Source of the DNA: Antedon bifida
Taxonomy: Eukaryota; Echinodermata; Crinoidea; Comatulida; Antedonidae
Length of the DNA: 64,000 bases
Assembly: GCA_963402885.1 (NCBI GenBank)
Contig: OY727103.1
Location: forward strand, 19,286,823 to 19,350,822
Reading direction: 5' to 3'
This document shows positions 36,801 through 40,894 of this stretch, one piece after another (positions within the stretch are counted from its first letter, which is position 1; each line of letters opens with the position of its first letter). Under the pieces are notes generated by a model. It ran no database searches. It was not told the origin of the DNA and saw only the letters and a program-made list of their open reading frames with translations. The translations under genes and the position numbers were made by a program.

Positions 36801-39800
36801 AATAATAGGTGTAGCATAGCAAACTACTATACAAATAATAGGTGTAGCATAGCAAACTACTATACAAATAATAGGTGTAGCATAGCAAACTACTATACAA
36901 ATAATAGGTGTAGCATAGCAAACTACTATACAAATAATAGGTGTAGCATAGCAAACTACTATACAAATAATAGGTGTAGCATAGCAAACTACTATACAAA
37001 TAATAGGTGTAGCATAGCAAACTACTATACAAATAATAGGTGTAGCATAGCAAACTACTATACAAATAATAGGTGTAGCATAGCAAACTACTATACAAAT
37101 AATAGGTGTAGCATAGCAAACTACTATACAAATAATAGGTGTAGCATAGCAAACTACTATACAAATAATAGGTGTAGCATAGCAAACTACTATACAAATA
37201 ATAGGTGTAGCATAAACTACTATACAAATAATAGGTGTAGCATAGCAAACTACTATACAAATAATAGGTGTAGCATAGCAAACTACTATACAAATTATAA
37301 AATAGCAAAAAACACAATACAAAATGTTCTAGACTCAAAATGATAAAATTAATCAAATTTTTTTGTGGTTTGTATCTTTATATTATTTGTAAGATGTTCA
37401 TGTGCATATTGGGTGTATGCAAATGCTTTCTGTGTAGTAAATAATAATAAAGCCTTTTTGTTATGGGTTTATTGGTATGGAATTTTAAATAACAGAATGA
37501 ATGAATATTTGTTTTATCTCTGGTTTGTGTCAAGCTTACAATTAAAACAATTTGTTTATTAATATTGCATAATAAATAATTGGTACATGTTTAAATTGTT
37601 TTAATTACATTGTGTCATTTGTGTCTTATACTTGCAGGGTTTAGCAGCTCTTGGGAATAATGTGCAGTTAAGAGATGTTACCTTAGCCGAGTGTTTCCAG
37701 ATCACGGATCTTGGTATACAAAAGTTTGCGCAACAGTGCCGCGAACTTGACAGACTAGATGTTTCACATTGCACACAACTTACAAATAATGCTATCAAGA
37801 ATTTAGCTTTCTGTTGTCGTCATTTACGTGTCCTTAACCTTGCAGGCTGTATTCAGGTTTGTCTCCTCCTTGGTTTTTTGTTGTTGAGAATCCATGCAAA
37901 GCAAGTTGTAGGCCATCATTGAGAATTATCTTCAATCTAAAAAGTTTAAACATTTAAAAATCCAAGATCCCTCCCCGAGTGTTACCAGCCACCACACATA
38001 TATTTATAAGACCACACAAATTGAAACCGAACTATATGTATACATTCATGACAATGCATGAAAGTTTACATCGTAAAATTGGTTTTACGTTAATAACCCT
38101 AGCAGGAGAGGGTAGATTTAATAACGCTAATCCAGTGATGCATCAGTGATTTAACCTTAACCAATGAAAAGACACGACCACGATTAGCAGACAGCAACTA
38201 CATACATGTACCCTAGTATACGACAGTGAAATAGCTATGTCAAATGTATTTTCAGGTTTTTAATTTTAAAGAACAGTAAAGTTGGCGTTAGTGATATGAT
38301 ATTTTCATAAATTAAATCAATTTAAATCAGATAATTGTCCATGTAATAATTACATTTTAAATTATTTTGAATTAAAATGCAATTCTACAAGTAGTAAGAA
38401 CAAATCAGTATATTTGAAGGTAATAAAAATAAAAAAAAAAGAATTTTACGATGTAAACTTTCATGCATTGTCATGAATGTATACATATAGTTCTATCTGT
38501 TTTGACCTGATCAGAGTGTTTTAAACGCAAGCCATTGGAATGTTGATCGTTGTGTCTGAACACCCTGGCTTTTAACACCACGGATTACCGTACGCCTTGC
38601 GTAGATAACGCTACCTTAACGTCGTGAGTCTATACATACCCTTAATGAGCGATCAATAGCATAATAATTAGCTTTTTTTATAGTTGAATGATCTCAGTCT
38701 TCAATACTTATCTGGCGTATGTCATTACCTCATGGACCTTGACATTTCTGGTTGTTTCACAATCACCGACCGGGCTTTGAAGTTTTTGCGAAAGGGATGC
38801 AAGAGGTTAAAAAACCTGACAATGCTCTACTGCCGAGGAGTTTCAAAGTAAGATTTCACAAAGAATTAAAATGCTTATGTTTATTTCAAACAGAGACTTT
38901 CTCAATATTGATATTTTCCTTACAAAATAAACTTAGTTCAAATAAAAAGAATAGAAGAGCAAAATACATAATATTCCTAAAGATTTTTATCTCCATGGAA
39001 AAGTCATTTTTAAACATTATTTTGTTGAATATGCCATTTTAAGGTCACATAATAGTTGGAAAAAAAATTTAAATACAAAAATAATCAACCAGCAACAGTT
39101 TTTTTTGTAATTTTATAAGTAAAATCATTATTTTGGGGTTTATTATAATAATAATAACTATAACTTGATTAAAATAACTTGAATAAAACTATGAAAGTGG
39201 CTTATTAAAAATGTTTAATTGATTTTTTTTATTTTCATCTTTTTTATATTTTGGGAAACAATGCATCTTTGTGAATATACAGTATTTTGCATAGAAAATA
39301 GTTTGTACCCTTGCATCCAGTGATTTGTTTATCAGAAACCCAAAAATGGCTGTTCAGGCCTTTTTCTGCTACCAAGAAATAATAATTGTTTTGTTAAATA
39401 GTAATATAAAAATAGGATATTAACAAATAATCTGTTTAAAACATTAAAAACATTTAATGGATGGCAGAAAATCCATATCAGTAATCAATATTTTAGTGGT
39501 AGTGACCTTCAATGATAGCATGTTTAATGTTTTGCAAATGAAGTTTATATGGTCATACTTTTATTAATATTTCAGAACTATGTATCAGAAATTGTCGTCA
39601 AAAATACAGTATGTAAGCTGGAGTGATGATCCCATTCCTGTAAATTTTGGACCTGGTTTTGACTACCTAGAAAGCCTGAACCTTGAGCAAAAGTCACCTG
39701 ATCGTGAACCTAAATCCAACAAGACCAAAGCAGTAGAGGATCAAGGTGATGGTGTTTTTACTCTGGACATGCGAGAAACTCCAATTTCAAGAGCACAAAG

Positions 39801-39891
39801 TAGTAGACTTGAAATGACAACAGACTCGCAGGCTTTGCCTTTGATGGTCCCACATACTTCAGCGACTTCATTACAAGCTACTCATGCTTAA
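9771..39891 (+). CDS. FBXL13: FBXL13 / DRC6: F-box and leucine-rich-repeat protein of the ciliary dynein regulatory complex (5'-partial, 16 exons)
   Basis: Joined exons: 9771-9838, 12316-12470, 12612-12721, 20770-20871, 21689-21784, 22567-22592, 23329-23438, 24015-24168, 27057-27186, 28874-29093, 32759-32921, 35029-35148, 35334-35460, 37638-37856, 38684-38847, 39576-39891. All junctions are GT-AG and the phases agree throughout, giving 759 codons before TAA. Residues 1-111 are basic, Trp-rich helices (AWFKYHM, KWVNWYRFR, AWHNVML). The F-box spans about 133-178 (VDISLLPRKVAVKIFSYL, CSLVCRSWN, LWSR). About 18 cysteine-containing leucine-rich repeats follow (GCRKLIYLDLSGC, ITDLGIQKFAQQC, YLMDLDISGC) and end near 655. 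A polar tail of about 95 residues closes the protein. Vertebrate FBXL13 is subunit 6 of the nexin-dynein regulatory complex in motile axonemes; F-boxes usually bind SKP1. The N-terminus (about 100 residues by comparison) is not found. Identification rests on recognised similarity over the whole repeat region. Confidence 0.93.
10216..10625. mobile_element. pogo/Tigger-like MITE with TA target duplication
   Basis: Terminal inverted repeats are CAGTAGAACCTCTGTTTTA at the left and the reverse complement of CAATAGAACCTTCATTTTAC at the right. They are flanked by TA on both sides (10214-10215 and 10626-10627). CAGTAGAACCT-type ends with TA duplication fit the pogo/Tigger branch of Tc1/mariner. The 410-bp interior has no transposase. 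The stretch 9839-10215 is otherwise intronic sequence without recognised features. Confidence 0.7.
11724..12017. mobile_element. TTAA-ended MITE, copy 1 (diverged)
   Basis: The element is bounded by TTAA at both ends, with a left end TTAATTATTGTCC and a right end ...GGGGGTCAATAAAATAAATCTTTAA (quoted in part: GGGGGTCAATAAAATAAATC). Internal blocks such as TCACATAGTTATTCACT, GACTGGAAGTCAATGGGTTT and CTGTTTATTTTGTCTTTT match the better preserved copy at 15188-15541. It is about 294 bp long and carries no coding capacity. Confidence 0.65.
12316..12470 (+). CDS. FBXL13: FBXL13 exon b (residues 23-74)
   Basis: Acceptor TTTGTATAG, donor CTT|GTAAGA. It encodes AWFKYHMGKRQKR and KWVNWYRFRMN, a strongly basic helical segment with regularly spaced Trp, reminiscent of IQ or Sfi1-like repeats. 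Phase 2 in, phase 1 out. Confidence 0.85.
12612..12721 (+). CDS. FBXL13: FBXL13 exon c (residues 75-111)
   Basis: Acceptor TTATATCTAG, donor GAG|GTAAGA. Encodes AYQVIETVYNMSLGR and VFEAWHNVMLDARR, continuing the N-terminal helices. Ends in phase 0 before an 8-kb intron packed with transposon remnants. Confidence 0.87.
12961..13500 (-). mobile_element. Helitron-like non-autonomous element, minus-strand copy
   Basis: Read on the minus strand, the 3' end has a CGAGTT-type hairpin, then CAAATCAAG (expected CTAG, mutated) at 12961. The body (about 13150-13460) is an inverted copy of 25380-25911. Shared blocks, read in the plus orientation here, include ACAGTGTAGCA, AAATTACGAGACCCA, ATCAAAATGTAACAT and GATGAAAATC next to ACTGGCCATATGATGATGTC. 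The 5' boundary is uncertain and may run into the BEL remnant that follows. Confidence 0.55.
13500..14015 (-). pseudogene. BEL/Pao retrotransposon integrase remnant
   Basis: Minus-strand frames give, in integrase order, QIRSDNATNLVGACREMGK, DIDWLFNPPTGSHHGG, TLADDTLHTFICEV, NHSHLTH, then RRRWKQAQYLADCFWVRRKN. This is the D-D-E integrase core and the segment after it, as in BEL/Pao elements. The first motif supplies the second catalytic Asp (SDNAT). The expected Glu after HHGG is inside a changed stretch (GGIREHQ). At least three frame changes and a stop show that it is dead. No long terminal repeat was found nearby. It lies in the third visible intron of FBXL13. Confidence 0.85.
14005..14600 (+). 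pseudogene. LINE reverse transcriptase remnant (CPIHKKGDR type)
   Basis: Plus-strand frames read CPIHKKGDRKDFHCRGISL, NRIIAKNLSHYLENNDVL, RPGYRCEDHIFTLKS and, further on, LIKSGVDIKH and ATQFAKVWKLKFN. These match in order the fingers and palm region of a non-LTR reverse transcriptase and the segment after the catalytic motif. Several stops and frame changes interrupt it. It abuts the BEL fragment of opposite strand at about 14010. The catalytic YADD region has decayed beyond recognition. Confidence 0.7.
14600..14757 (+). pseudogene. Second LINE remnant, part 1 (linker region)
   Basis: The plus strand reads DKPITPDSIKIMTDKKNAY and NWKSVSKQDIDMYT. These resemble the linker between endonuclease and reverse transcriptase of the LINE family whose next portion (PGWNDRVSDFH) appears at about 15690. 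The 14764-15541 block therefore looks inserted into this LINE. Weakly conserved, so moderate confidence. Confidence 0.45.
14764..15110 (-). pseudogene. LINE 3'-end fragment, minus strand
   Basis: The minus strand encodes HQASRTQAFFHSIAIRLPRV followed by WDQLPRLL, the WNxLP-type C-terminus of many CR1-like proteins. A 3' end follows at about 14764 with CCCAATAAATAATGATGATG, a trinucleotide tail usual at LINE 3' ends. Only the last 70 or so codons survive (5'-truncated insertion). Confidence 0.65.
15188..15541. mobile_element. TTAA-ended MITE, copy 2 (best preserved)
   Basis: A 354-bp element bounded by TTAA at both ends. The left end TTAAAGATATATTGTCCCCC and the right end GGGGGACAATACATCTTTAA are inverted copies with one mismatch. 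TTAA target duplication suggests piggyBac-type mobilisation, although the terminus does not start with the CCC of canonical piggyBac. No coding capacity. Related copies lie at 11724-12017 and 38977-39270. Confidence 0.75.
15545..16063 (+). pseudogene. Second LINE remnant, part 2 (PGWNDRV region)
   Basis: Plus-strand frames read HYNDINDLHDSIIDCLIQS, NFNPVPGWNDRVSDFHSIAR, EAFLLWRANGKPKFGSLFKA and MWHKHYYNLFN, then HFVNKLVLKLPMAKA. This is the linker upstream of the reverse transcriptase in a widespread LINE family (PGWN...LLWR..GKP), followed by the segment that precedes the RT fingers. It stops abruptly at the direct-repeat-bounded block that begins at 16073. Frameshifts are present. Confidence 0.7.
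16073..16378. repeat. Block bounded by 24-bp direct repeats
   Basis: The same 24 bases (beginning TAACACCGAATTGAATGG and ending GTGTTT) occur at 16073-16096 and 16355-16378. The repeat is itself nearly palindromic (AACACC ... GGTGTT). A related ATTCAATGGGTGTGG occurs near 16610. The block interrupts the LINE open reading frames, so it is probably an inserted element or a duplicated target. Its class is unknown. Confidence 0.6.
16690..17170 (+). pseudogene. Second LINE remnant, part 3 (C-terminal region)
   Basis: The plus strand reads NSMNDDNDIKKQYQALCIRA, NTLCRTFSKCSVEVKCQLFK, then NNGLRKLLKLPRYNRASMMF and RNSIHSFKNRIHDS. These match in order the C-terminal region of the same LINE family as 15545-16063 (DD.DIk.Q, NTL...F..C...VK..LF, R.L..pr..SA). 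The reverse transcriptase core between the parts is missing, so the element was deleted as well as interrupted. Confidence 0.7.
17464..17720 (+). pseudogene. LINE C-terminal fragment (HFLFVCP type)
   Basis: An open stretch reads NWNQELNEKSSLNEYRSLKK, KFKLRTNTLPLQ and CNLSNMNCIENHFLFVCPKP. The R-L-R-x-N-x-L-P-L ... C-x-L ... E-x-HFLF-x-CP pattern is common at the C-terminus of several LINE families. It probably belongs to a different element from the preceding part and ends at the 21-bp minisatellite. Confidence 0.55.
17729..17875. repeat. 21-bp minisatellite, 7 exact copies
   Basis: The unit begins AGATATCTTAGTTTT and ends AAATAG. Seven identical copies occupy 147 bp with no variant, so the expansion is recent. 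Because 21 is divisible by three, the minus strand yields an artificial repeating peptide. The array sits at the end of a LINE fragment. Confidence 0.97.
18494..18561. repeat. 17-bp minisatellite, 4 copies
   Basis: Units are GCTATSAGCACCCACTG (first copy with G, the other three with C at S), followed by GCTAAAC. A single, diverged copy of the same sequence with matching flank (GCTATGAGTGCTCACTGG, then CTAAAC) occurs at about 1164-1187, far outside this intron. Confidence 0.95.
19929..19946. repeat. (CA)n microsatellite
   Basis: About nine CA dinucleotides in intron sequence. Confidence 0.95.
20620..20672 (-). mobile_element. Helitron-like 3' fragment
   Basis: The sequence GCAACATGCACATACG at its right end matches GGAACATGCACATACG in the copy at 12961-13500. 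The CACCGTGACAGGTT segment corresponds to the terminal hairpin. Only the terminal 50 bp or so are recognisable. Confidence 0.4.
20770..20871 (+). CDS. FBXL13: FBXL13 exon d (residues 112-145, start of F-box)
   Basis: Acceptor TTTTTAATACAG, donor AAG|GTATTT. It encodes RIERGELDGEDYSFYLRGG, then VDISLLPRKVAVK. LPxxVxxKIFSYL across the junction with the next exon is the first helix of an F-box. Phase 0 on both sides. Confidence 0.93.
21080..21185 (+). pseudogene. LINE C-terminal fragment
   Basis: The plus strand reads NPYSGAKLWNSLNDINS, the LWNSL motif found near the C-terminus of CR1-like proteins. Only about 30 codons are recognisable. Confidence 0.4.
21200..21570. repeat. Internally duplicated repeat of unknown class
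   Basis: CAATAGTGTCCAGATGGAAG occurs at 21206-21225 and again at 21536-21555. CTCTATAGCTTTG and CCATGCCAAAT/GCATGCCATGT-type blocks lie between. It appears to be two diverged tandem copies of a unit of about 330 bp, or one element with repeated ends. No coding potential. Confidence 0.55.
21689..21784 (+). CDS. FBXL13: FBXL13 exon e (residues 146-177, F-box)
   Basis: Acceptor ATATTTTCAG, donor CGA|GTAAGT. Encodes IFSYLNLSDLSQCSLVCRSW, then NMIIGTCSLWSR. L-V-C-R-x-W and L-W are core F-box positions that contact SKP1 in the family. Phase 0 on both sides. Confidence 0.95.
22183..22440 (-). pseudogene. LINE C-terminal fragment, uninterrupted for 86 codons
   Basis: The minus strand reads VIDNDDLYKITGCQPLEEYV, then YKQQFNWIGHVIRKENEDP, SKRRGRKIPSILDRVV and ends RACFNRNL-stop. 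FxWIGHVIRxEN...KRRGR is the usual C-terminal signature of many non-LTR retrotransposon proteins. The stretch is open to its natural stop, so this fragment is younger than most others here. It lies in the intron between exons e and f. Confidence 0.75.
22567..22592 (+). CDS. FBXL13: FBXL13 exon f (26-bp micro-exon, residues 178-186)
   Basis: Acceptor CTTTTTGTAG, donor AG|GTAAGA. It encodes VDLSAVKN plus two bases of Arg. The exon is needed to keep the frame between the F-box and the first leucine-rich repeat. The peptide matches the DFSSVKN-like stretch at the same place in vertebrate FBXL13. Confidence 0.88.
23329..23438 (+). CDS. FBXL13: FBXL13 exon g (residues 186-222, first LRR)
   Basis: Acceptor CTGTTTTAG, donor A|GTAAGT. 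Encodes VTDRSVGLLLQKCRPYLLHL, then NLRGCNRLQKSSILSI. LxxLNLRGC is the first repeat of the cysteine-containing LRR domain. Confidence 0.93.
24015..24168 (+). CDS. FBXL13: FBXL13 exon h (residues 223-274)
   Basis: Acceptor AAAAATTCAG, donor AG|GTTAGT. Encodes QCRNLQDLNLSECQGLNDG, then EGCHILLYLNISYTNIT, two full LRRs. Phase 1 in, phase 2 out. Confidence 0.95.
25030..25195 (-). mobile_element. SINE fragment related to 36190-36450
   Basis: It shares GTTGTGTCTTGATCTAAC, GGGTTC, CATTTATACACCTGGGTGGA and GCCTAAGGATACA with the SINE at 36190-36450, in the same orientation, but lacks the tRNA-like head. The stretch 24169-25030 holds nothing else I recognise. Confidence 0.65.
25380..25911 (+). mobile_element. 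Helitron-like non-autonomous element, plus-strand copy
   Basis: The 3' end is a hairpin (AACTCGCCA / TGACGAGTT, one mismatch, 25882-25902), then TAAATCTAG (25903-25911) followed by T. The body is the inverted counterpart of 12961-13500: read on the plus strand here it has AAAGTCGGATTTTCATC, GGTGGGTCCCGTAATTTT and GCTACACTGTATAT. The 5' end is not defined. Both copies lie in introns of the same gene. Confidence 0.6.
26108..26319. repeat. 34-bp minisatellite, about 6 copies
   Basis: The unit runs CCTATTTTTAGTCTACACTC then TCTGTCTTTGGTAG. The first copy is one base shorter and differs near its start; the following five are identical, with a partial copy to 26319. The unit contains a pyrimidine-rich run ending in TAG. 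Confidence 0.97.
26341..26400 (-). mobile_element. LINE 3' tail fragment (probable)
   Basis: On the minus strand this reads TATTTGACAATAAATTTTAA, then CTTGAACTTGAA, resembling the repeat-terminated 3' ends of some LINE copies in invertebrates. No coding part remains. The rest of 26400-27056 is plain AT-rich intron. Confidence 0.35.
27057..27186 (+). CDS. FBXL13: FBXL13 exon i (residues 274-317)
   Basis: Acceptor TTTTTTATTAG, donor CAG|GTAATT. It encodes NMQYLSLAYCKRFSDKGLQY, then GRGCRKLIYLDLSGCRQ. This is the most strongly conserved part when set against vertebrate FBXL13. Confidence 0.96.
27311..28630. repeat. 40-bp minisatellite, 33 copies
   Basis: The unit is CAGTGATGGGCATGTAACAT followed by TCTTTTGTCTTGTAGCAAGA. 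It repeats 33 times over 1320 bp with only a handful of single-base variants. On the minus strand all three frames are open, which explains ORFs of 440-490 codons; these are artefacts. On the plus strand each unit has a pyrimidine-rich run ending in TAG, like a 3' splice site. The array lies just after exon i. Confidence 0.98.
28874..29093 (+). CDS. FBXL13: FBXL13 exon j (residues 318-391)
   Basis: Acceptor TTAATTTGCACAG, donor GAAG|GTAATT. Encodes GYKNIANGCSNIQTLSVND, then ALASRCHNLRNVSFLATPN and HKKLQKIRIEG, three LRRs. Phase 0 in, phase 1 out. The open frame runs on past the donor to 29197, which is intronic. Confidence 0.95.
29094..29588. other. Intron stretch without recognised feature
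   Basis: Sequence between exon j and the retroelement. A 3' LTR of that element could lie here, but no matching second copy exists in the window to prove it. Confidence 0.3.
29589..30386 (-). pseudogene. TatD-like metal-dependent hydrolase domain, degenerate
   Basis: Motifs appear in TatD order across frames: KVFDACFHLDRLQ (about 30350), RDVRVIGRVGLDH (about 30110), FPKKYLSVTSRVTGFTADQR (about 29845), then RFIATNEDR, a stop, LLMGSNRPDYPPARYPVGAP (about 29740) and QVIDLTWKNGRDLF-stop (29589). TatD family enzymes use H-x-H, GE-x-GLD and ETDSP-type motifs to bind two metals and cleave DNA. Here the first His is Cys, the Glu of GE-x-GLD is Arg, and the ETDSP Asp is Asn, so this copy is predicted inactive. 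At least two frame breaks and one in-frame stop occur. An amidohydrolase relative is the alternative. Confidence 0.6.
30734..31032 (-). pseudogene. C2H2-like finger protein segment
   Basis: Starts MDQLPFADESGTEVSEMEED, an acidic N-terminus, then KRKPTCHLGCGPVDN and MRVHVMKTH. C-x3-C ... H-x4-H is a C2H2-like finger. A frame change follows at about 30740, after which RGAIRMLTRVIGGKRPP and LIHWRCVMALIASF continue down to about 30480 (acidic EEEEP stretch, then a lysine-rich tail). No known family is assigned. Confidence 0.5.
31074..31238 (-). pseudogene. PHD-like zinc finger after the integrase
   Basis: It begins MMMQDRCIVCRQP, then MIQCDYCEVWYHGACVNI, and ends DIDLSMCGQQALS-stop. The spacing C-x2-C ... 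C-x2-C ... W-Y-H-G-A-C is that of a PHD finger, which reads histone tails. The last Cys pair is incomplete (CGQQ instead of C-x-x-C), so this copy is damaged or the true end is spliced. The frame runs open from the integrase module into this finger. Confidence 0.65.
31275..31446 (-). pseudogene. Gypsy integrase C-terminal (GPY/F-like) module
   Basis: Reads YPSGKCKKLCLRWKGPGI, ITKVISSCLFQVQLRNK, VVLNHDKLKLC, then LPKWL. The K-L-x-x-R-W-x-G-P ... V-x-x-I-S ... V-Q-L-R-x-K ... V-x-x-H-D-x-L-K pattern is the usual C-terminus of Ty3/Gypsy integrases. The catalytic core that should lie further upstream (plus coordinates above 31446) is not found, so the insertion is truncated or diverged there. Confidence 0.75.
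31447..32304. other. Intron stretch; imperfect palindrome only
   Basis: No coding remnant was recognised. An imperfect palindrome at 31624-31655 (AGAGATATTATAGTAC / ACTATAAAATATCTCT halves) can form a stem. Confidence 0.4.
32305..32450 (+). pseudogene. LINE endonuclease fragment
   Basis: The plus strand reads SLKNKMDV, stop, DSDLNLIQRKLDIVVL, stop, ETWLNCNMLDSELSVPNYTL. This is the N-terminal part of an APE-type endonuclease (SLKNKMDEF...LDIVVLTETWL...VPNYTLF in intact relatives). Two stops make it dead. Only this short part is present. Confidence 0.75.
32759..32921 (+). CDS. FBXL13: FBXL13 exon k (residues 391-445)
   Basis: Acceptor TTTTTTATAAACAG, donor CG|GTAAGA. Encodes NSKITDASLKYIGRWCSDLR, then HVYMVDCPRLTDASLKSIA and INIVNFADC, two and a half LRRs. 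Phase 1 in, phase 2 out. Confidence 0.95.
32922..34019. other. Intron stretch, little recognisable
   Basis: On the minus strand at about 33325-33345 there is a tRNA A-box-like TTAGCTCAGTGGTC, but no B box at the right distance, so it is not called. Otherwise AT-rich sequence without features. Confidence 0.35.
34020..34430 (-). pseudogene. LINE 3' end fragment, minus strand
   Basis: The minus strand reads PLFKQLNILSLHDLFTTQIA, FIFQFFNTKLPVTMSN, HHTKSHKYNLRIDN, then ISVSGPRIWNDLDDKL and stops after SLYTFRKN at 34116. The L-x-I-L-x-L-x-x-L ... F-F-N-x-L-P ... GPxIWN order is the C-terminal region of many non-LTR retrotransposons. A 3' UTR and a T-rich (plus strand A-rich) tail extend to about 34020. 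5'-truncated copy in an FBXL13 intron. Confidence 0.75.
35029..35148 (+). CDS. FBXL13: FBXL13 exon l (residues 445-485)
   Basis: Acceptor TTCTATTAATAG, donor AA|GTAAGT. Encodes ISDNGVRVLVEGPSGPKIRE, then MNFTNCVRVSDISIMKI. The EGPSGPKIRELN-like insertion inside an LRR is also present in vertebrate FBXL13 (DGPASMRIRELN), which supports orthology. Confidence 0.96.
35334..35460 (+). CDS. FBXL13: FBXL13 exon m (residues 485-527)
   Basis: Acceptor TTCTATTACAACAG, donor ACG|GTAAGT. Encodes CYSLVYGVFCFCEHVTDAGG, then LFSLTSVDLSGCSLADT. The beta-strand (VYGVFCFC) departs from the LxxLxLxxC consensus but has the expected length. Confidence 0.92.
35461..36189. other. Intron stretch without recognised feature
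   Basis: AT-rich FBXL13 intron between exon m and the SINE. No coding remnant or repeat array seen. Confidence 0.4.
36190..36450 (-). mobile_element. tRNA-derived SINE with a LINE-type 3' tail
   Basis: On the minus strand the head is GTGTGGCTCAGCGTGTTGG with a pol III A box (TGGCTCAGCGTG) and a B box GAGGTTCGAATCCAA. The body shares blocks with 25030-25195. The 3' end reads TTAGGCGCTATATAAATCC, whose last 15 bases are identical to the 3' end of the LINE at 6429-6443. This tail-sharing is how many SINEs are recognised by a partner LINE reverse transcriptase. The end is followed by AGGATATTATTATA. Confidence 0.85.
36602..37291. repeat. 33-bp minisatellite, 21 copies
   Basis: The unit is AAATAATAGGTGTAGCATAG followed by CAAACTACTATAC. 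Twenty copies of 33 bp and one of 30 bp (loss of three bases at about 37213) fill 690 bp with almost no other change. Because the unit is divisible by three, two minus-strand frames give long repetitive ORFs (11-residue period), which are not genes. It lies in the intron before exon n. Confidence 0.98.
37638..37856 (+). CDS. FBXL13: FBXL13 exon n (residues 528-600)
   Basis: Acceptor TCTTATACTTGCAG, donor CAG|GTTTGT. Encodes GLAALGNNVQLRDVTLAEC, then FQITDLGIQKFAQQCREL, DRLDVSHCTQLTNNAIK and HLRVLNLAGCIQ, three LRRs. Phase 0 on both sides. Confidence 0.96.
38029..38493. mobile_element. Foldback (long-inverted-repeat) element
   Basis: The 52 bases at 38029-38080 (starting GAACTATATGTATACATTC, ending CATCGTAAAATT) recur as an exact reverse complement at 38442-38493. 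The arms are separated by 361 bp without coding capacity. Perfect arms indicate a recent insertion or gene conversion. No target-site duplication was identified; weaker similarity may continue outside the arms. Class unknown (MITE or foldback type). The flanking intron sequence (37857-38028, 38494-38683) has no other feature. Confidence 0.85.
38684..38847 (+). CDS. FBXL13: FBXL13 exon o (residues 601-655, last LRRs)
   Basis: Acceptor GCTTTTTTTATAG, donor AA|GTAAGA. Encodes LNDLSLQYLSGVCHYLMDL, then DISGCFTITDRALKFLRKGC and LKNLTMLYCRGVS. CHYLxxLDISGC and the GCKxLxxLxMxYC that follows match the end of the vertebrate FBXL13 repeat domain. Confidence 0.96.
38977..39270. mobile_element. TTAA-type MITE, copy 3 (diverged)
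   Basis: Left end CTAAAGATTTTTATCTCC and right end GGGAAACAATGCATCTTT. Internal TTTTGTTGAATATGCCATTT, TCACATAATAGTTGG and similar blocks align with 15188-15541. Terminal bases are mutated. Confidence 0.6.
39576..39891 (+). CDS. FBXL13: FBXL13 exon p (residues 655-759, stop)
   Basis: Acceptor ATTAATATTTCAG. Encodes KTMYQKLSSKIQYVSWSDDP, then a polar, probably disordered tail (for example EQKSPDREPKSNKTKA) ending at TAA 39889-39891. The MxxKLSSKIQ segment corresponds to AAQRMSSKVQ of vertebrate FBXL13, whose tail also carries a short W-containing stretch. Phase 2 in. Confidence 0.95.
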
Positions 39892-40890
39892 CTAATGAAA
39901 GGTAGAATTGACAGTGAGGTGCTTCTGGTGTCGATTTAGTACAAGAACTATATAATGATAATATTATATAATAGTCATTTCCAGAGTATTTACCAAATTA
40001 TCCAGTTAATGGAAAGATGTAGAAGATTTGTTTTGTTATGGTGACTTTTTTTTATCTCTCACATAAGAATTGAATATGGACTGAATAGTATATCCTCGTT
40101 AAAACTTCATCTGTCTGAGTGTATTTAATTTTTAATCAATAATTATATTTCTACATTCAAGGAAAATTTGTAAGTTTATTGAACCAGTTGTTCTAGGAAA
40201 TATTGATAAATACATTAACATTAATCTTCAATTTTGATGTAAAGTGTCACATTTTCTACATTAGTTACAGGAAAATTAGAAAGTGTTCATTTTCTACCCA
40301 AGGTAGTGCACTAATTATACAGTGTAACATTCTCAATTATTCTTTTGATTCAAGAATTTAATACAGTCATCAGTCGTTCCAATTAATATTATGCGATGAT
40401 GTGCATTGCTTTAAGCCACAGGTTAGCAGTGTACTTGCGTTGTCAACTTGTATATTCCAAATGTCAATTAATGTACATTACAGCAAAATTTGAAATCTGT
40501 TTTTACTGTAAATTGTGTGTGAATTCACTGGCCAATTGTCAGCGATAATTACATTAATAGAATAAGTGGTTCACTAACATTTATGCAATAATTTATTTAG
40601 AGTTTGAAAATTGATAGATGTCTTATTTATTACGTGATGTACAGTTCCAGTCTGTTTATGTACAAATTATTAGGTAATGTAAATATTTAAAGAATTTTTG
40701 TGTGCTCTATAAATCTTCCCAGCCCACCAAATTGTCTATCGTTTATTTCTAAGAAAAGAAATCATTAAATTTGAATTCTTTGTATTTGTTTTCACAGTTA
40801 AAGGTTATGTAGTTCAAAAGTTCTTGGCAAATTGTGAATCCTTGGGCTAGCAGAATGCATTAAATAGTTTTGAGGAACCATTTTATTGCC
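39892..40890 (+). other. Probable 3' UTR / downstream flank of FBXL13
   Basis: No other gene is seen. I find no AATAAA here; ATTAAA at 40764-40769 and 40859-40864 are possible weaker polyadenylation signals. The true transcript end cannot be set from sequence alone. Confidence 0.35.
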
Positions 40891-40894
40891 TTTT

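Noticed and set aside
36496..37356. Minus-strand ORFs of 259 and 286 codons with an 11-residue period, looking like a membrane protein
   Set aside because: They are translation of the 33-bp minisatellite. The hydrophobic look comes from the AT-rich unit, and two different frames are open over the same DNA.
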